64,000 nucleotides of DNA from Sanguinoderma infundibulare (lineage: Eukaryota; Basidiomycota; Agaricomycetes; Polyporales; Polyporaceae). Location: positions 177,055 through 241,054 of the forward strand of contig JAVLRN010000020.1 of assembly GCA_032821775.1 (NCBI GenBank), given 5' to 3'. Position 1 is the first letter of the stretch. The number at the start of each line of letters is the position of its first letter. Both the position numbers and the translations under genes were made by a program. Below, in pieces: positions 1 through 9,575 of the stretch. The notes below the pieces were generated by a model. The model did no database searches and was not told where the DNA came from. It was given only the letters and a program-made list of their open reading frames with translations.

Positions 1-708
1 CTCCTCATCCCACCTCGAATGTACGTGTCCGCCACGATCTTGTTGTCGAGGTCGTAGTGCTAACGATGTTGTACCCAGCGCCACGTCCTCGCCCTGAACC
101 GGTCCGATACGTGGTAGAGGTATGTTAGCCATTGCACAAGAGCGTGTTGGCGATAAACTGACCTCAATTTCGGTTCGTAGACGGCGCGCGTCCGGGAAAC
201 TAGTGGCGCCGCACCGCGCTCTGCCCGGTCTTGAAGCCCTCATGCTCTTGCCCTCACCCCACGTCTCTTCCTCGCACACTCGCCACTCCGTCGAACCTCG
301 AAACCCGTTATCGAAGCATCCGCCGCAACTAAGCATTCGACATATGGCGTCTGTGAATGGCGTCCGCGTCGGTCTCTACCTCGTCCTGGTACGTCTCGTG
401 AGCTGAACAACCCAACCCGGACGACGCTCACCATGACCATGTTGGACGGGGCCCGCTCCGCAGTGGCTCTTCTCCACCGTCCTACTGGGGCTGACGGGCA
501 CCCCGCGCGAGCTTCTTCGGTACGTCGTCATCCCTTCTGTCGGTCTGGTCAGTGGTTCGTGTTGTGCTGACGGTCTCCGCATCCGCATTGTGCGCAGGGC
601 CGAACAACCGGAAGGAGCGTCGGTGGCGCTTTTGGTGAGCGAAGATGAGAGGGGGGCGGGGGGGTCGCCGCTGCGCGCGCTGTCTAGTTTGTTCTTCGGT
701 CTCCGGCG
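1..708. other. Unassigned leading stretch
   Basis: No gene is supported here. A 25-base direct repeat with one mismatch has its first copy at 176-200; the second is at 794-818. Short open frames exist on both strands but show no recognisable domain, and near-identical copies give no independent evidence of coding. The part nearest 708 may hold the 3' end of the broken minus-strand gene. Equivalent stretches begin at 10741, 21484, 32233, 42966 and 53715. Confidence 0.5.
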
Positions 709-1396
709 TTATTTCCCGAGGATCTGGACTTTGATTAGACCGTCTCGTATTGTGCTTGTGCACTTGTGCTGTAATACACACCTCTCTACAACACGTAGAC
801 GGCGCGCGTCCGGTAAACTTTGCGTCGGCCTCGATGGCGGTGTCGGTTTCGTGGGCGCAGTCCACGTCTTGCTGTTGTTTCGGCCGGTGCGGAGGGTTGG
901 ACCGACATTTGCTGTGCGGGGACGCTTTGGTGATCCTGGGTGGGCGACCGGTGGGGCAGGACGAGCGGGAACGGAGGGCGGCGGGTGGTGCTGGCGCAAG
1001 TGGGCATGGAGTTCGCGTTCGGGCATAGAATGGCGTTCATTATTGGGGGAGGGGAATCCGGAATCCGGAGACGTCCATGAGCTGAGAAGTAGTACGGAAG
1101 TTAGCGAGCAACGGCTGCACGCGCGTCGGACAATGATCAGCGTCAGAGCAGGCACAGTGAGCAAAGGGGGTGCTCACCTCGAACACCTCAAGGATGTTGT
1201 CGAGCACGTCGACGGTCTGCATGGCGGTCGCGTACTATGTGAACAGCAGCGTCGGGTTCCGGATGGCGTGGTCAGCCAAGGCCTGTGCGTCCGGACGCTG
1301 TGGGACGGACATGAGGTACTTGAGCTCGAGGATGTCCGCGAGGTGACGGCGTTCGCAGCCGGTTGCGGTTAGGACGTAGGAGGCGGGGGAAGGCAT
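709..1396 (-). pseudogene. Broken minus-strand gene of unknown function, copy 1
   Basis: I do not recognise this gene. A minus-strand ATG at 1396 opens a frame starting MPSPASYVLTATG, followed by HLADILELKYL and ADHAIRNPTLLFT, then a TAG stop where units 3, 5 and 6 have a Tyr codon. After it come QTVDVLDNILEVFE, a GTGAGC donor at about 1176, a GTGCAG acceptor about 60 bases on, and then LLANFRTTSQLMDVSGF and a Pro/Arg/His-rich, probably disordered stretch. A TATATA-like motif lies about 120 bases upstream of the ATG (1517-1523, minus strand), which fits a fungal promoter. The gene is divergent from the kinase. The in-frame stop and the segment missing relative to units 3, 5 and 6 suggest a pseudogene, but sequence error or an extra intron could also explain them. 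Confidence 0.5.
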
Positions 1397-2293
1397 AAGG
1401 TGGGGATGGGCAGCGTCGGCAGGCAGAGGACGACCGGTAGAATGACGGCGGAGAGGTTAGGGCCCGGACGGAGTCGGCTAGGACGTTGTAGATCGGTTTA
1501 TGCTGGTGACGGAGCGGATATATGCGCGGCGTCGAGCCGTGCACGGGAGTCGAGTCGAGCAGAGAACACGGAGACGGGACAAAGCGATTCAGAGAGCGGT
1601 CGGGGACGGCATTGCGAGGGCGATCGAGTGGCACGACGCGTCCGACGCCAACAACGAGCGAGAGCGAGGTTGGAGGAAGAGAGGTGAGATACACGGTCGG
1701 AGAGAGACTCGGAGAAGACGCGGACGCGGAGATGGGCACAGATCGCGTCGCGCGCTGTGGCTGTGCAGATGGTGAAACCGTGCAGAGAGCCTGAGCCCGA
1801 AGTTTGTACTGCTCAGAGATCGTCGCAGTCGATGGAAACCATCGGAAACAACCATTGATGTGTTTGACAAACCTTGATTCTACAGGTCGAACTTGAAGCT
1901 TTCATTTTGGATTTCCGTTCCTCCACTGCTGCGTCACCGGCGGATCAAGTCCCGCTCAACTCCGCCAGAACCCAGCAGGCGGAAAGGGGAGCCGGGGTGT
2001 ACATAGGTTCGATCTCCAACATCTCGCAGTAACACAGGGCTGTGCATGGATTCTTGCCAAACCACGAGTACACCTCTCCTAGGACGCAATCACTCTCTAT
2101 TCCTCGTCCTCGCTCGCCCATTCTGGCTGGCATTGTTCTTTTGAGACTCCGTTGTGCCACGCGGCTCGGCAAAGAAGCTGTCTGTGAGCTGCCTGTCAAC
2201 GCCTCTCCCTCCCCCGCTCTGCAACGCCACTCGCTCGACTGACCTGCTTGCCCGCGGAGACTTCTACAACACGTCCGTTCCTATTGCAGGGTG
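1397..2293. promoter_or_regulatory. Divergent intergenic region before the kinase
   Basis: About 0.9 kb between the minus-strand ATG at 1396 and the kinase ATG at 2294. The kinase side has pyrimidine-rich tracts at about 2206-2222, common upstream of fungal start codons. A single ACGCGT, the MCB-type G1/S element of yeasts, is at 1636-1641; one copy 650 bases upstream is weak evidence. A possible 3' splice site just before the ATG (TTGCAG at 2284-2289) hints at a 5' UTR intron, but units 3, 5 and 6 do not keep it. Equivalents: 12137-13033, 22890-23782, 33619-34513, 44372-45264, 55121-56013. Confidence 0.45.
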
Positions 2294-5075
2294 ATGGCAG
2301 ACGGCGTTACTCAGTCGACTCAGGCTCCCACCCAAACCCAACTAGCTTCTCAGCACCACTATGTCGAGGACACTAGCTTGTGGGGCTTTCTCATTCCTTG
2401 CAATGCCAACAACCCCAACGTCGCTCGCATCAACTTCAACAAGCTCAAGACAAAGTACACCGTCGGTCGAGCACCGCGCAACGACATCCAGTTCCCCAAC
2501 TGTTTGATCGTTAGTAAGTGGCGTGGTTTGTCTCGAGCCCAGTTATTCAATAACGGACCTGTCCAGGTAGCAAGCATTGCATCTTTCAATGGGACGGAGT
2601 CGAAGACCTATCGAAATCCGCTGTCACCGTCACAGACCTCTCCAGCAACGGCACCTTCGTGAGCGCACATCTCAGGGGTTCGATCCGGTTGATACTGATC
2701 CACCGTAGATCAACGGCGAAAGGATTTCGGAACCCGGAAAACGTCAAACCCGTATTCTCCACGACGGCAATGAGATTGCCTTTGGCAGCTATCTCGCGCG
2801 GCCCATCGAGACCGCACACGAAGACTACCGTACGTTAGTCTACGCGGTCGTTCGGAAATACGAATTCACCACGCTTGCAGGCTTCATCTTCCGGAGGAGG
2901 ATACAAGGAGCACCAGCGGATAGTCTGGACGAGTGCTATGATATCCAACACGTCCTCGGAAAGGGGTCGTTCGCGACTGTAGTCAAGGCCCTTCACAGAA
3001 CAGAGGGTGAGTGGTACGCGGTGAAGATCTTCCAGAAGAACAGGCTTCGCCAGGGACTACTCGGAGATCGGCGCGATATCCAACAGAAAGCTCTTCTCCG
3101 GGAGATCGACATTATGAAGCGTCTCCATCATCCCAATATCTGCAGGTACAAGGATGTATTCATAGAACCGAACAGCATGTGTGCGTATGGCCTCGTCTGA
3201 ATCCAAGCGCTGAGTCAGTGCTGAATGCTGGGCCTCTGTAGCTCTGGTGATGGAATACGTTAAAGGCGGCGACCTCTTGGGCTACCTCCACAAATGCGGT
3301 GCATTGCGTGCGCAACTCTTGCCGACTCATCTGGCAGATTTATCGCCAACTGATTACCGTGGCAGCGGAGCAGGAAGTCCAGTACTTCGCCTACCAGATT
3401 TGCGAGGCCCTCCACGTAATGCCTCCGTACCTCTCTATTTTTCTGCCTCCCGCTCACCCTTTCTTACAGTATGTGCACGATATGGGCATCACGCACCGCG
3501 ACCTCAAACCCGACAACATCCTGCTCACGGATGACAAGCCTCCCATCGTGAAGATCGCGGACTTTGGTCTGGCGAAGATGGTGGACAGCCATACATTCCT
3601 CCATGTGCGTTCCTTTCCTGCGCCGACGTCTAATCCGCCTTGATCTCATCGCTCTTCAGACGATGTGCGGAACACCGGAATACCTCGCCCCGGAGGTCGT
3701 CAAGGGGAACGATGGCTACGACCAGGTTGTAGACAGCTGGAGCGTCGGCGTGATCGTTTTCGCATTGTATGGTTTCTGCTTAACTGATGCTCGCCCTCGC
3801 CGCCCTCGCCGATTCTCATTGACCCGCTGCTCGCTCGTTACAGGCTCACGAGTTGCACGCCTTTTGCAGAGTTCCCGGAGGGTACCGATATCGCGACCGT
3901 GGTCGCCAACCGCAAAGTCGAGTGGACTGTCCTCCACAAGGAACCGATCAACGTCAGCGAATGCGGTCAGTATATCTCGCGCCCCGTGTCTCTTTCGGGC
4001 GTGATCTCATGGGGCGCTCCCGACAGGCGAAGACTTCATGCGCCAGCTGATGGACTACGATCCGTCAACGCGCATGACGCTCACGGACGCGCGCGGCCAT
4101 CCGTGGCTCGCAGAACAAGCGGCCATACACGCCGCGCCCGACGACCCGCCCGCGAACACCCAACCCTCCCAAGAGCAAGACCAGGAGTTCGCCAGCCTGC
4201 CCCCAGAAACCCAATTCGACTCCCAAGCGGCGTCTGCAGCACTGGACATGTCCATGCGCTCCGTGCGCTCAGTTGGCAGCGCCAGTGGCGTCGCGCTGAG
4301 CCGCATGAGCATAGCAGACGTCGGCATGGACACCCGATCCCAGGCCGCGCAAGCTCAGGCTCTCCCAGCCATTCCCGAAGGTGGCAGCGCTGCAACGCCT
4401 CCGCATGTCGCCGCGGAGGACGCAGACTCGCCGGAGATGTTCGTCTTCCCGGCAAGTCAGTGCCAGCATGACGAGGCGGGCGGAGGATCGAGTCAGGCGG
4501 GGAGCAGCCAGCTGCCGCATCCTGTGCAGCGCCGCGCGGACGTCATACGGCGCGCGCAACACAAGGGCATCGAGCTGCCGGCCCCGTCGCAGGACATGCA
4601 AGCGCGCGCCGCTGCGGAGCTCGACGACGTCGCGACGGACCTAGACCCAGATCCTGCCGTTCCCGCAGGCGATGTCGAGACAGGCAGCGAGAGCGGTGAA
4701 GGCGAGGGCGAGCGGCGCGCGGCGCCACTACCGCCACGGATGGCGACAACCTCGCGCGCAAGTGGCAAGCGCAAGGCTTCAGAGATGGATTTGGATCCAG
4801 GCTCTATTCCGACAAACGCTGGGTCTGGAGAGGTCGCCGCGGACGCTTTTCGGGAAGGAGATAGCGAGGGGACGGGAGCCCGTGGTGAAACGAAGAGAGG
4901 GCGCAAAGGAGCGAAAGCGGCAGACCGCTCACCGTCCGCCAAAAAGCCGCGCACCAGTCGCGCGCGACCCGCACCGGCGACGGAAGAGGAGGAAGACGTC
5001 GTGGCTGCGTGTAGATCTGCCGCCAGGAATATATTTCGTTCATCCGAGTTTGTGGCTGTGCGCGCAGTGGGATAG
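2294..5075 (+). CDS. chk2: FHA-domain Ser/Thr checkpoint kinase, Chk2/Cds1/Rad53 type, copy 1
   Basis: Nine exons join in frame to 770 residues: 2294-2513, 2567-2658, 2709-3180, 3242-3307, 3366-3415, 3470-3604, 3660-3766, 3844-3965, 4027-5075. All eight introns are GT-AG, 50-77 bases long. Residues 6-20 hold four TQ and one SQ, the SQ/TQ cluster that ATM/ATR kinases phosphorylate in this family. The FHA domain (about 50-135) keeps G58-R59, S74-H77 and N101-G102, which bind phosphothreonine. The kinase domain (about 181-449) has GKGSFATV at 188-195, K210, E236, HRD at 309-311, DFG at 331-333, GTPEYLAPE at 349-357, and R437; every catalytic residue is present. The tail (450-770) is low-complexity, with further SQ/TQ sites and a basic, nuclear-signal-like patch near 726-736. 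The expected role is nuclear DNA-damage and replication checkpoint signalling. There is one FHA domain as in Cds1/Chk2, not two as in Rad53. The family call is firm; orthology is not tested. Confidence 0.93.
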
Positions 5076-5150
5076 CCGAGGCGTCGAGTAGAGTGTGGCC
5101 AAGTGCGGCAAGCGTCGACGGGAGTACCAAGTAGAACGGCTATGATAGGG

Positions 5151-5223
5151 CATGTTTCAGGGAATATAGCACAGTAGGAGCATGTTTTAGGGACTATAGC
5201 ACAGTAGGAGGCCTCTGTGCTAT
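5151..5223. repeat. 30-base direct repeat plus hairpin after kinase copy 1
   Basis: Two 30-base tandem copies (5151-5180 and 5181-5210) begin CATGTTT and end in ATAGCACAGTAGGAG, with two mismatches. The second copy's ATAGCACAG (5196-5204) pairs perfectly with CTGTGCTAT (5215-5223) across a 10-base loop. It starts 75 bases after the kinase stop, so it is probably in the 3' UTR or the 3'-end-processing region. No AATAAA was seen. Confidence 0.75.
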
Positions 5224-5479
5224 GGTATAGGCGTCTGAGGGACAGGAGGACATGTTTCGGGTACAAGGGCACTCAATTCGCACATCAGGGAGTTCAACGA
5301 AAACGACGTATTTCATTGGAGCTATGCTAGACATAGCACACCACTCGTATATACACGCTATGTACTCCCGGGAATCACCACCCAATCGACTCGTGAGGCC
5401 GCGCATTGTGCGCAGGAGAGCCTGAGGATGTTGAGATGCGCGGCCCCAGGCTGGCTCATAAACTAGCTCACCCTGGGGT
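5224..5479. other. Short spacer after the hairpin
   Basis: No gene or known element seen. A third, partial relative of the 30-base repeat is at about 5250-5266 (ACATGTTTCGGGTACAA). Another perfect short inverted repeat, TGCTAGACATAGCA, is at about 5323-5336. Confidence 0.4.
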
Positions 5480-7255
5480 GTCGCTTCCGCGGTTTTCAGT
5501 TGGGAGATTGTCAGTGGTCATGTAGGGAGGAATACCGGAAGTGGCCGACGTCGTCCATGTGCGAGCAGAGACGGTACCAAGTGTCCATACTGTGAATGTT
5601 CGACATTCGCACCCGAAGGCCTGACAATTCGAATCGACTTCAGCGCACCGCACGAGACTCGTTCGAGGACGTACCATGTTCGGATACTCTGCAAGCAAAC
5701 AGCGCAGTACAATTCTGTTCCGGGCGGACGCGGTACCAAGATGCGTGCCCAAAGCTACGAATGTTCTGTTGACAGGCCGCGGTAAGTGTTCGCGACGACG
5801 TGCTCCGAAGCGATCCGAAGAACAACGTACCAAGCGTGTCCTTGATGGGATCTCGCCCTCGACACGAGGACTCCAACGATGCTGGGTGGCCTTTGCGAGC
5901 TCTGTACAGCACTCGCGCGCCTCTGCTCATTGCTTCCCTGCTGTGCATCTCTTTTGTCGTGCGTGCACTGATTTCCTGCTTTCATTTTAGTTCTGTTCAG
6001 CGCGCATGCCCAGAAATACGTCAGCTGCAGTACCAAACCAGCTCAAATGATAATGTACCAAGCTCGCTCCCTCGGTTTTCAGTTTGGAAATGTTGAGAAA
6101 TGGGATCGCGCGCGAATGGTGCTGTGTGGAGGAATACCGGAAGTGGCCGACATCGTCCATGGGCGAGTGGAGATCGTCGTTCTGCGAAGGTTTGAGGAGA
6201 ATCACACGAGCGAGAACGTACCATGTTCAGATACTCTGTCATGCACTTCCCAATGAGCGGAGGCGGTACCAAGATGCGTGAATGTTCTGTTGACAGACTC
6301 GAGTAAGCATCGTGAACACGCGCTCACACGCGATCGGAAGAACAACTTACCAAGAGTGCACTTGGTGCGATTGCTCGCTCGAAATGCGATGATGATGGCC
6401 ATCTCGCCTGCCCCTGTGCATGTCTTCCCGGACTTGTCTGCGTGGTTGAGGCCGAGCACATCCTCTGGTGCGAGCTTGTGATCATAGATCGGATCCTCTG
6501 GAAAACAACGATGATGAGCGTCCATCTCGACGTGAGTTTGATCACGAGGTTGATCCACTAACCGTCTTCGATGCACGACGGCTGCTTGAAGGTCGCGACC
6601 TGGATCAATGTAGTCAAGTCCTTCTCCAACACGCCTATTCATGATTGCCGCGGTAAGCATCCGCAATAACGCGCTCCAAAGCGATCCGAAGAACAACGTA
6701 CCAAGTCGTGTCCTTGATGGGATCGCGCCCTGGACATGAGGACCCAGTCGATGCTGGCTGGCCTTTGCGAGCTCTGTACAGCACTCGCGCGCCTCCGCTC
6801 GTTGCTTCCCTGCTGTGCATCTCTTTCCTCGTGCGTGCACCGTTTTCCCGCTTTCGGTCAGTGCATGGTGCGGGACTTGAATGCGACAGAAGTGAGAATG
6901 TACCATATCCAGGTACTCCCAAGCAAATGGCGCAGTACCACACGAGCTCCTTGATGGAGTTCCGGGCGGACGCGGTATCAAGTTGCACACCAAGAAGAGC
7001 TACGAAAGTCTTGTTAACAGACCGTGATAAGTGTTCGCCACACTAACAGAAGAATGGGGTACCAAGCATGTACTTGACGCCATCACACCCCGGTCGACGC
7101 CCGTCGAGATATTACAATCCCCGAGAAGCGCGAACATCCAGATGACGTACGTACCAAGTTGCGCATGCGCGCGCCGAGAGTCGTGCTGACTCAGACTGGA
7201 TGCTTGTTAACTCGTTGATCACCGTACCAAACAGGCCTAATGGATTACGTACCAA
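5480..7255 (-). repeat. GTACCAA module array, diverged minus-strand exon/intron-like repeats, copy 1
   Basis: Several diverged modules lie in tandem. The stretch 5779-5970 resembles 6649-6842 at well over 80%. The stretch 5490-5560 resembles 6076-6165. The block around 5669-5800 resembles 6218-6360 and, more distantly, 6899-7040. GTACCAA occurs exactly at 5574, 5733, 5827, 6030, 6055, 6266, 6698, 7059, 7151, 7224 and 7249, and also at 5124. Read on the minus strand, several copies give CTTG followed by GTACGT or GTAAGT, good fungal donors, each paired with an AG acceptor: 5766-5830, 6287-6350, 6635-6701, 7010-7062. A 263-residue minus-strand open frame spans 6202-6993, with stretches such as LDYIDPGRDLQAAVVHRRRL and DPIYDHKLAPEDVLGLN that look coding. 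I recognise no family. It may be a decayed multi-exon gene with internal repeats. Confidence 0.6.
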
Positions 7256-7342
7256 ATAACTTATGCCGGGGGACACCCTATTGTTCTATAGCTTGCTCGA
7301 TGAGTAGTCCGCATGCCTAGGATGTAGAACAAGAACACGTAC

Positions 7343-8401
7343 GAAACCGGGCACGAGATTCAGAGCGAGGTCCACGCCGCCAACATAAGGTTCCCCAGGC
7401 TGTGTGGCGCAGCGTCAATCAGCACATGTCGAGGATTGCAGGCAAGACGGTACATACCGCGGCAGGGTGCGTCAAGGGGTGCAAGTTATACTCGAAGAGG
7501 GGGTCAATGGGGGCTCCTCTTCCGGCGCGCCCTCGTAGCGCAGAATAGCAGAGTTGATCCCGTTTGCAAAACCAAGCGCACTGGTGTCCAACATGGTGTT
7601 CGGGAGAGCGCGGATCGACTAGTTCTTGAGCTCCGGGTTCGCTTCCAGCTGCCGGAATCCAGGCGAAAAGTGAGCCCCAAATGAAGCCTGGAGATAGACG
7701 ATGCGAGCTCACAACGAACGAGTACCGCTGAGCCGCGAGAATCTGGATCTCATAGATAGTGAGCGGGACGGTGTTCTGGCCGTCAGCCTCGATGACTGTC
7801 ATCGAGTGCCCCGCGATTGAGAATTTGTAGTTGGGATCGCAGGAGATACTGACGAGGCGGAACCGGTAGCTGGAGAGAATATGGCCCATGATCAGATGAT
7901 TTGGGGACCGGAAGATCAAGAAATGACACACACCGCGTTCCTTGCGTCACCCGGATGACTGCCAGCTCCGATGTCGGGTTCTCCCACCAGCGTCCCATGC
8001 CGTTGATCAGGTTGGAGTCCGGCTTCCTGCAGGTCGCGCTAGTGTCAAAATGTGCTCGTGAACGCTGAAGACATAACACTGACGGCGGAAGATGCGTAGG
8101 CCGCGACGGTGACATGGTACCAGTCCGCGAGCGTAATGATGAATGGTGAGCATATCGCGAACGTCGAGGCAGTACCAGCTGCATACCGTGGTCGAATAAG
8201 GCGACCGAATGCAGAGACCGTCGTCACACTGCAGTAGTCATAATCGATGGCTGTCGCGAAGGAAGGCATGAATGGGGAGCAGGGGGAAGGGCACCATGAT
8301 GAATGTCGAGGAGATGGGGCGGGGATGGACAAAAGGACGGGTGTCGAGACGCCAAAGGGATCCAAGTCCCCGTTCACGACCGACACTGGCCAAAGCAGCA
8401 C
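7343..8401 (-). pseudogene. Truncated laccase (multicopper oxidase) relic, copy 1
   Basis: Read leftward on the minus strand, pieces of a secreted fungal laccase appear in order: WPVSVVNGDLDPFG (mature N-terminus), [27 protein letters not shown], a 64-base intron (7870-7933), [36 protein letters not shown], a second intron, [18 protein letters not shown], and after another intron GGVDLALNLVPGF. It is dead. The copper-ligand regions around HWHG and HSH are missing near the start; there are frameshifts between segments; a TAG lies in frame before the GINSAILRY segment; and the C-terminal third with the HCH...H copper ligands is absent. It ends at a GTACGT donor next to the module array. Intact laccases run to about 500 residues. 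Confidence 0.9.
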
Positions 8402-9575
8402 AAACAGTTGTCTAAGCCCTGTCGCTTAGCCATCTTGCGACATCTATTTGTTGAGTCAGCGCATCCCCAATCAATTACCCGCGAATGCGGTTCATCTGAT
8501 GCTGCGCGTGCTCACGTACCTGAGAATTCATGGCCGCTGCTGGACCGTTGCCACTGTTACGGCCAGTCCAATCCACGGACGTACGTTCCGGGTACCTCGA
8601 ACACTGGGAGCAGCACTATAACAGCACGATTACGCATAGAATCCATATGCCACATAGGGCTGAGGATGGACTCGCGTACTTGACACCAATGCGCGCCGAC
8701 CGTCGCAGCTGGCCTAAACCAGGCACTGTTTCGGACAGGGATGTCAATGTCGCAGAGGCGGCTTCCGCGGGCTTCTGTTTTCCCCGCATGCGCGAGGACA
8801 CGGGAGGCTCGGCGATGGACATGGACGACATGGATTTGATGAGCTCTTCTGTTGGATCGTTAGACGGCGCTGCTCACGAGCGGGCTTCGCGGATGGCTTG
8901 TCGGCTGAGACGCGGCTGCATCCACAGAGTTGTTCCAGGTTGGCACGCGCACAGGGCTACGCAGCGGCGGACAGGGGGAGCGGCCCTCGGAGGTGTCTGG
9001 AAGGTGCGATCCAAGGATGATTGGCGGCCTGCGTGACCGACATTCTCTTTTCGGGACTCGTCGCACGGCCTACTCATCCGGGATCCTGAAAGTACACAGT
9101 CCACAGTCAGCAATCAGCGAGACCTGGCCAATCCCCAGGACACATCATTCCAGAAGAATTCCAATCCGCGGCATGGCGTCATGGAGACGATCACGGTTAG
9201 ACGCAAATCAGTCACAATGCATCTGTTACTGACAGTGACTTTGTGCAGTCTTCTTTGCCCGCAGGCGGCGCCCAGTGTATCGGAAAACACATGATTACAT
9301 ACCAATTGCACAGATCTTCGTGGATGCGGAGAATTTGTTTGCACAACGCGGAATGGTTGGGAGAACCGAGCAGATCAAGCGGCGGAGGATGCGAGGATGG
9401 TGCGTACGGGACGAGGACTAGCTGGAGCGGAGGACGCGAAATGTTAGGAAACGCAAACTGCGGCAGTACCGGAGATCAACACCGAAGGTTCCAGGCGGGT
9501 CTCGCGTATCGCAACGTCCGTCTCGCTCGGACGCCGAGGTCGTAGATTCCAATGTGCGATGACCGTCCCTTGACG
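8402..9575. other. Unassigned stretch between laccase and Cdc48 relics
   Basis: No family recognised. The longest plus-strand frame, 8530-9036, gives 168 residues starting MAAAGPLPLL, with an acidic-methionine run MDMDDMDLMSSSVGSL and a basic end. It stays open in all six units, but copies this similar add little independent support. Around 9330-9560 scattered residues could align to the AAA module upstream of the Cdc48 relic, for example TAAVPEI near 9459-9479 where Cdc48 has NGPEI; this is too weak to call. Equivalents: 19141-20318, 29890-31067, 40623-41800, 51372-52549, 62121-63298. Confidence 0.4.

Noticed and set aside
1636..1641. ACGCGT as a cell-cycle element of the kinase promoter
   Set aside because: A single copy about 650 bases upstream in GC-rich DNA is expected by chance; kept only as a remark.
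2291..2293. GTG at 2291 as an alternative kinase start
   Set aside because: Eukaryotic starts at GTG are rare and the next codon is ATG, so 2294 is preferred.
4038..5075. A standalone 345-codon plus-strand gene
   Set aside because: It is the last exon of the kinase. The frame joins upstream exons through a GT-AG intron at 3966-4026, and the first residues complete the kinase domain ([18 protein letters not shown]).
5181..5210. TTAGGG as a sign of telomeric or subtelomeric repeats
   Set aside because: Only a single hexamer within the 30-base repeat; no run of telomere repeats anywhere.
4493..5272. 259-codon minus-strand frame
   Set aside because: It is antisense to the GC-rich kinase tail and its end merely translates the 30-base repeats.
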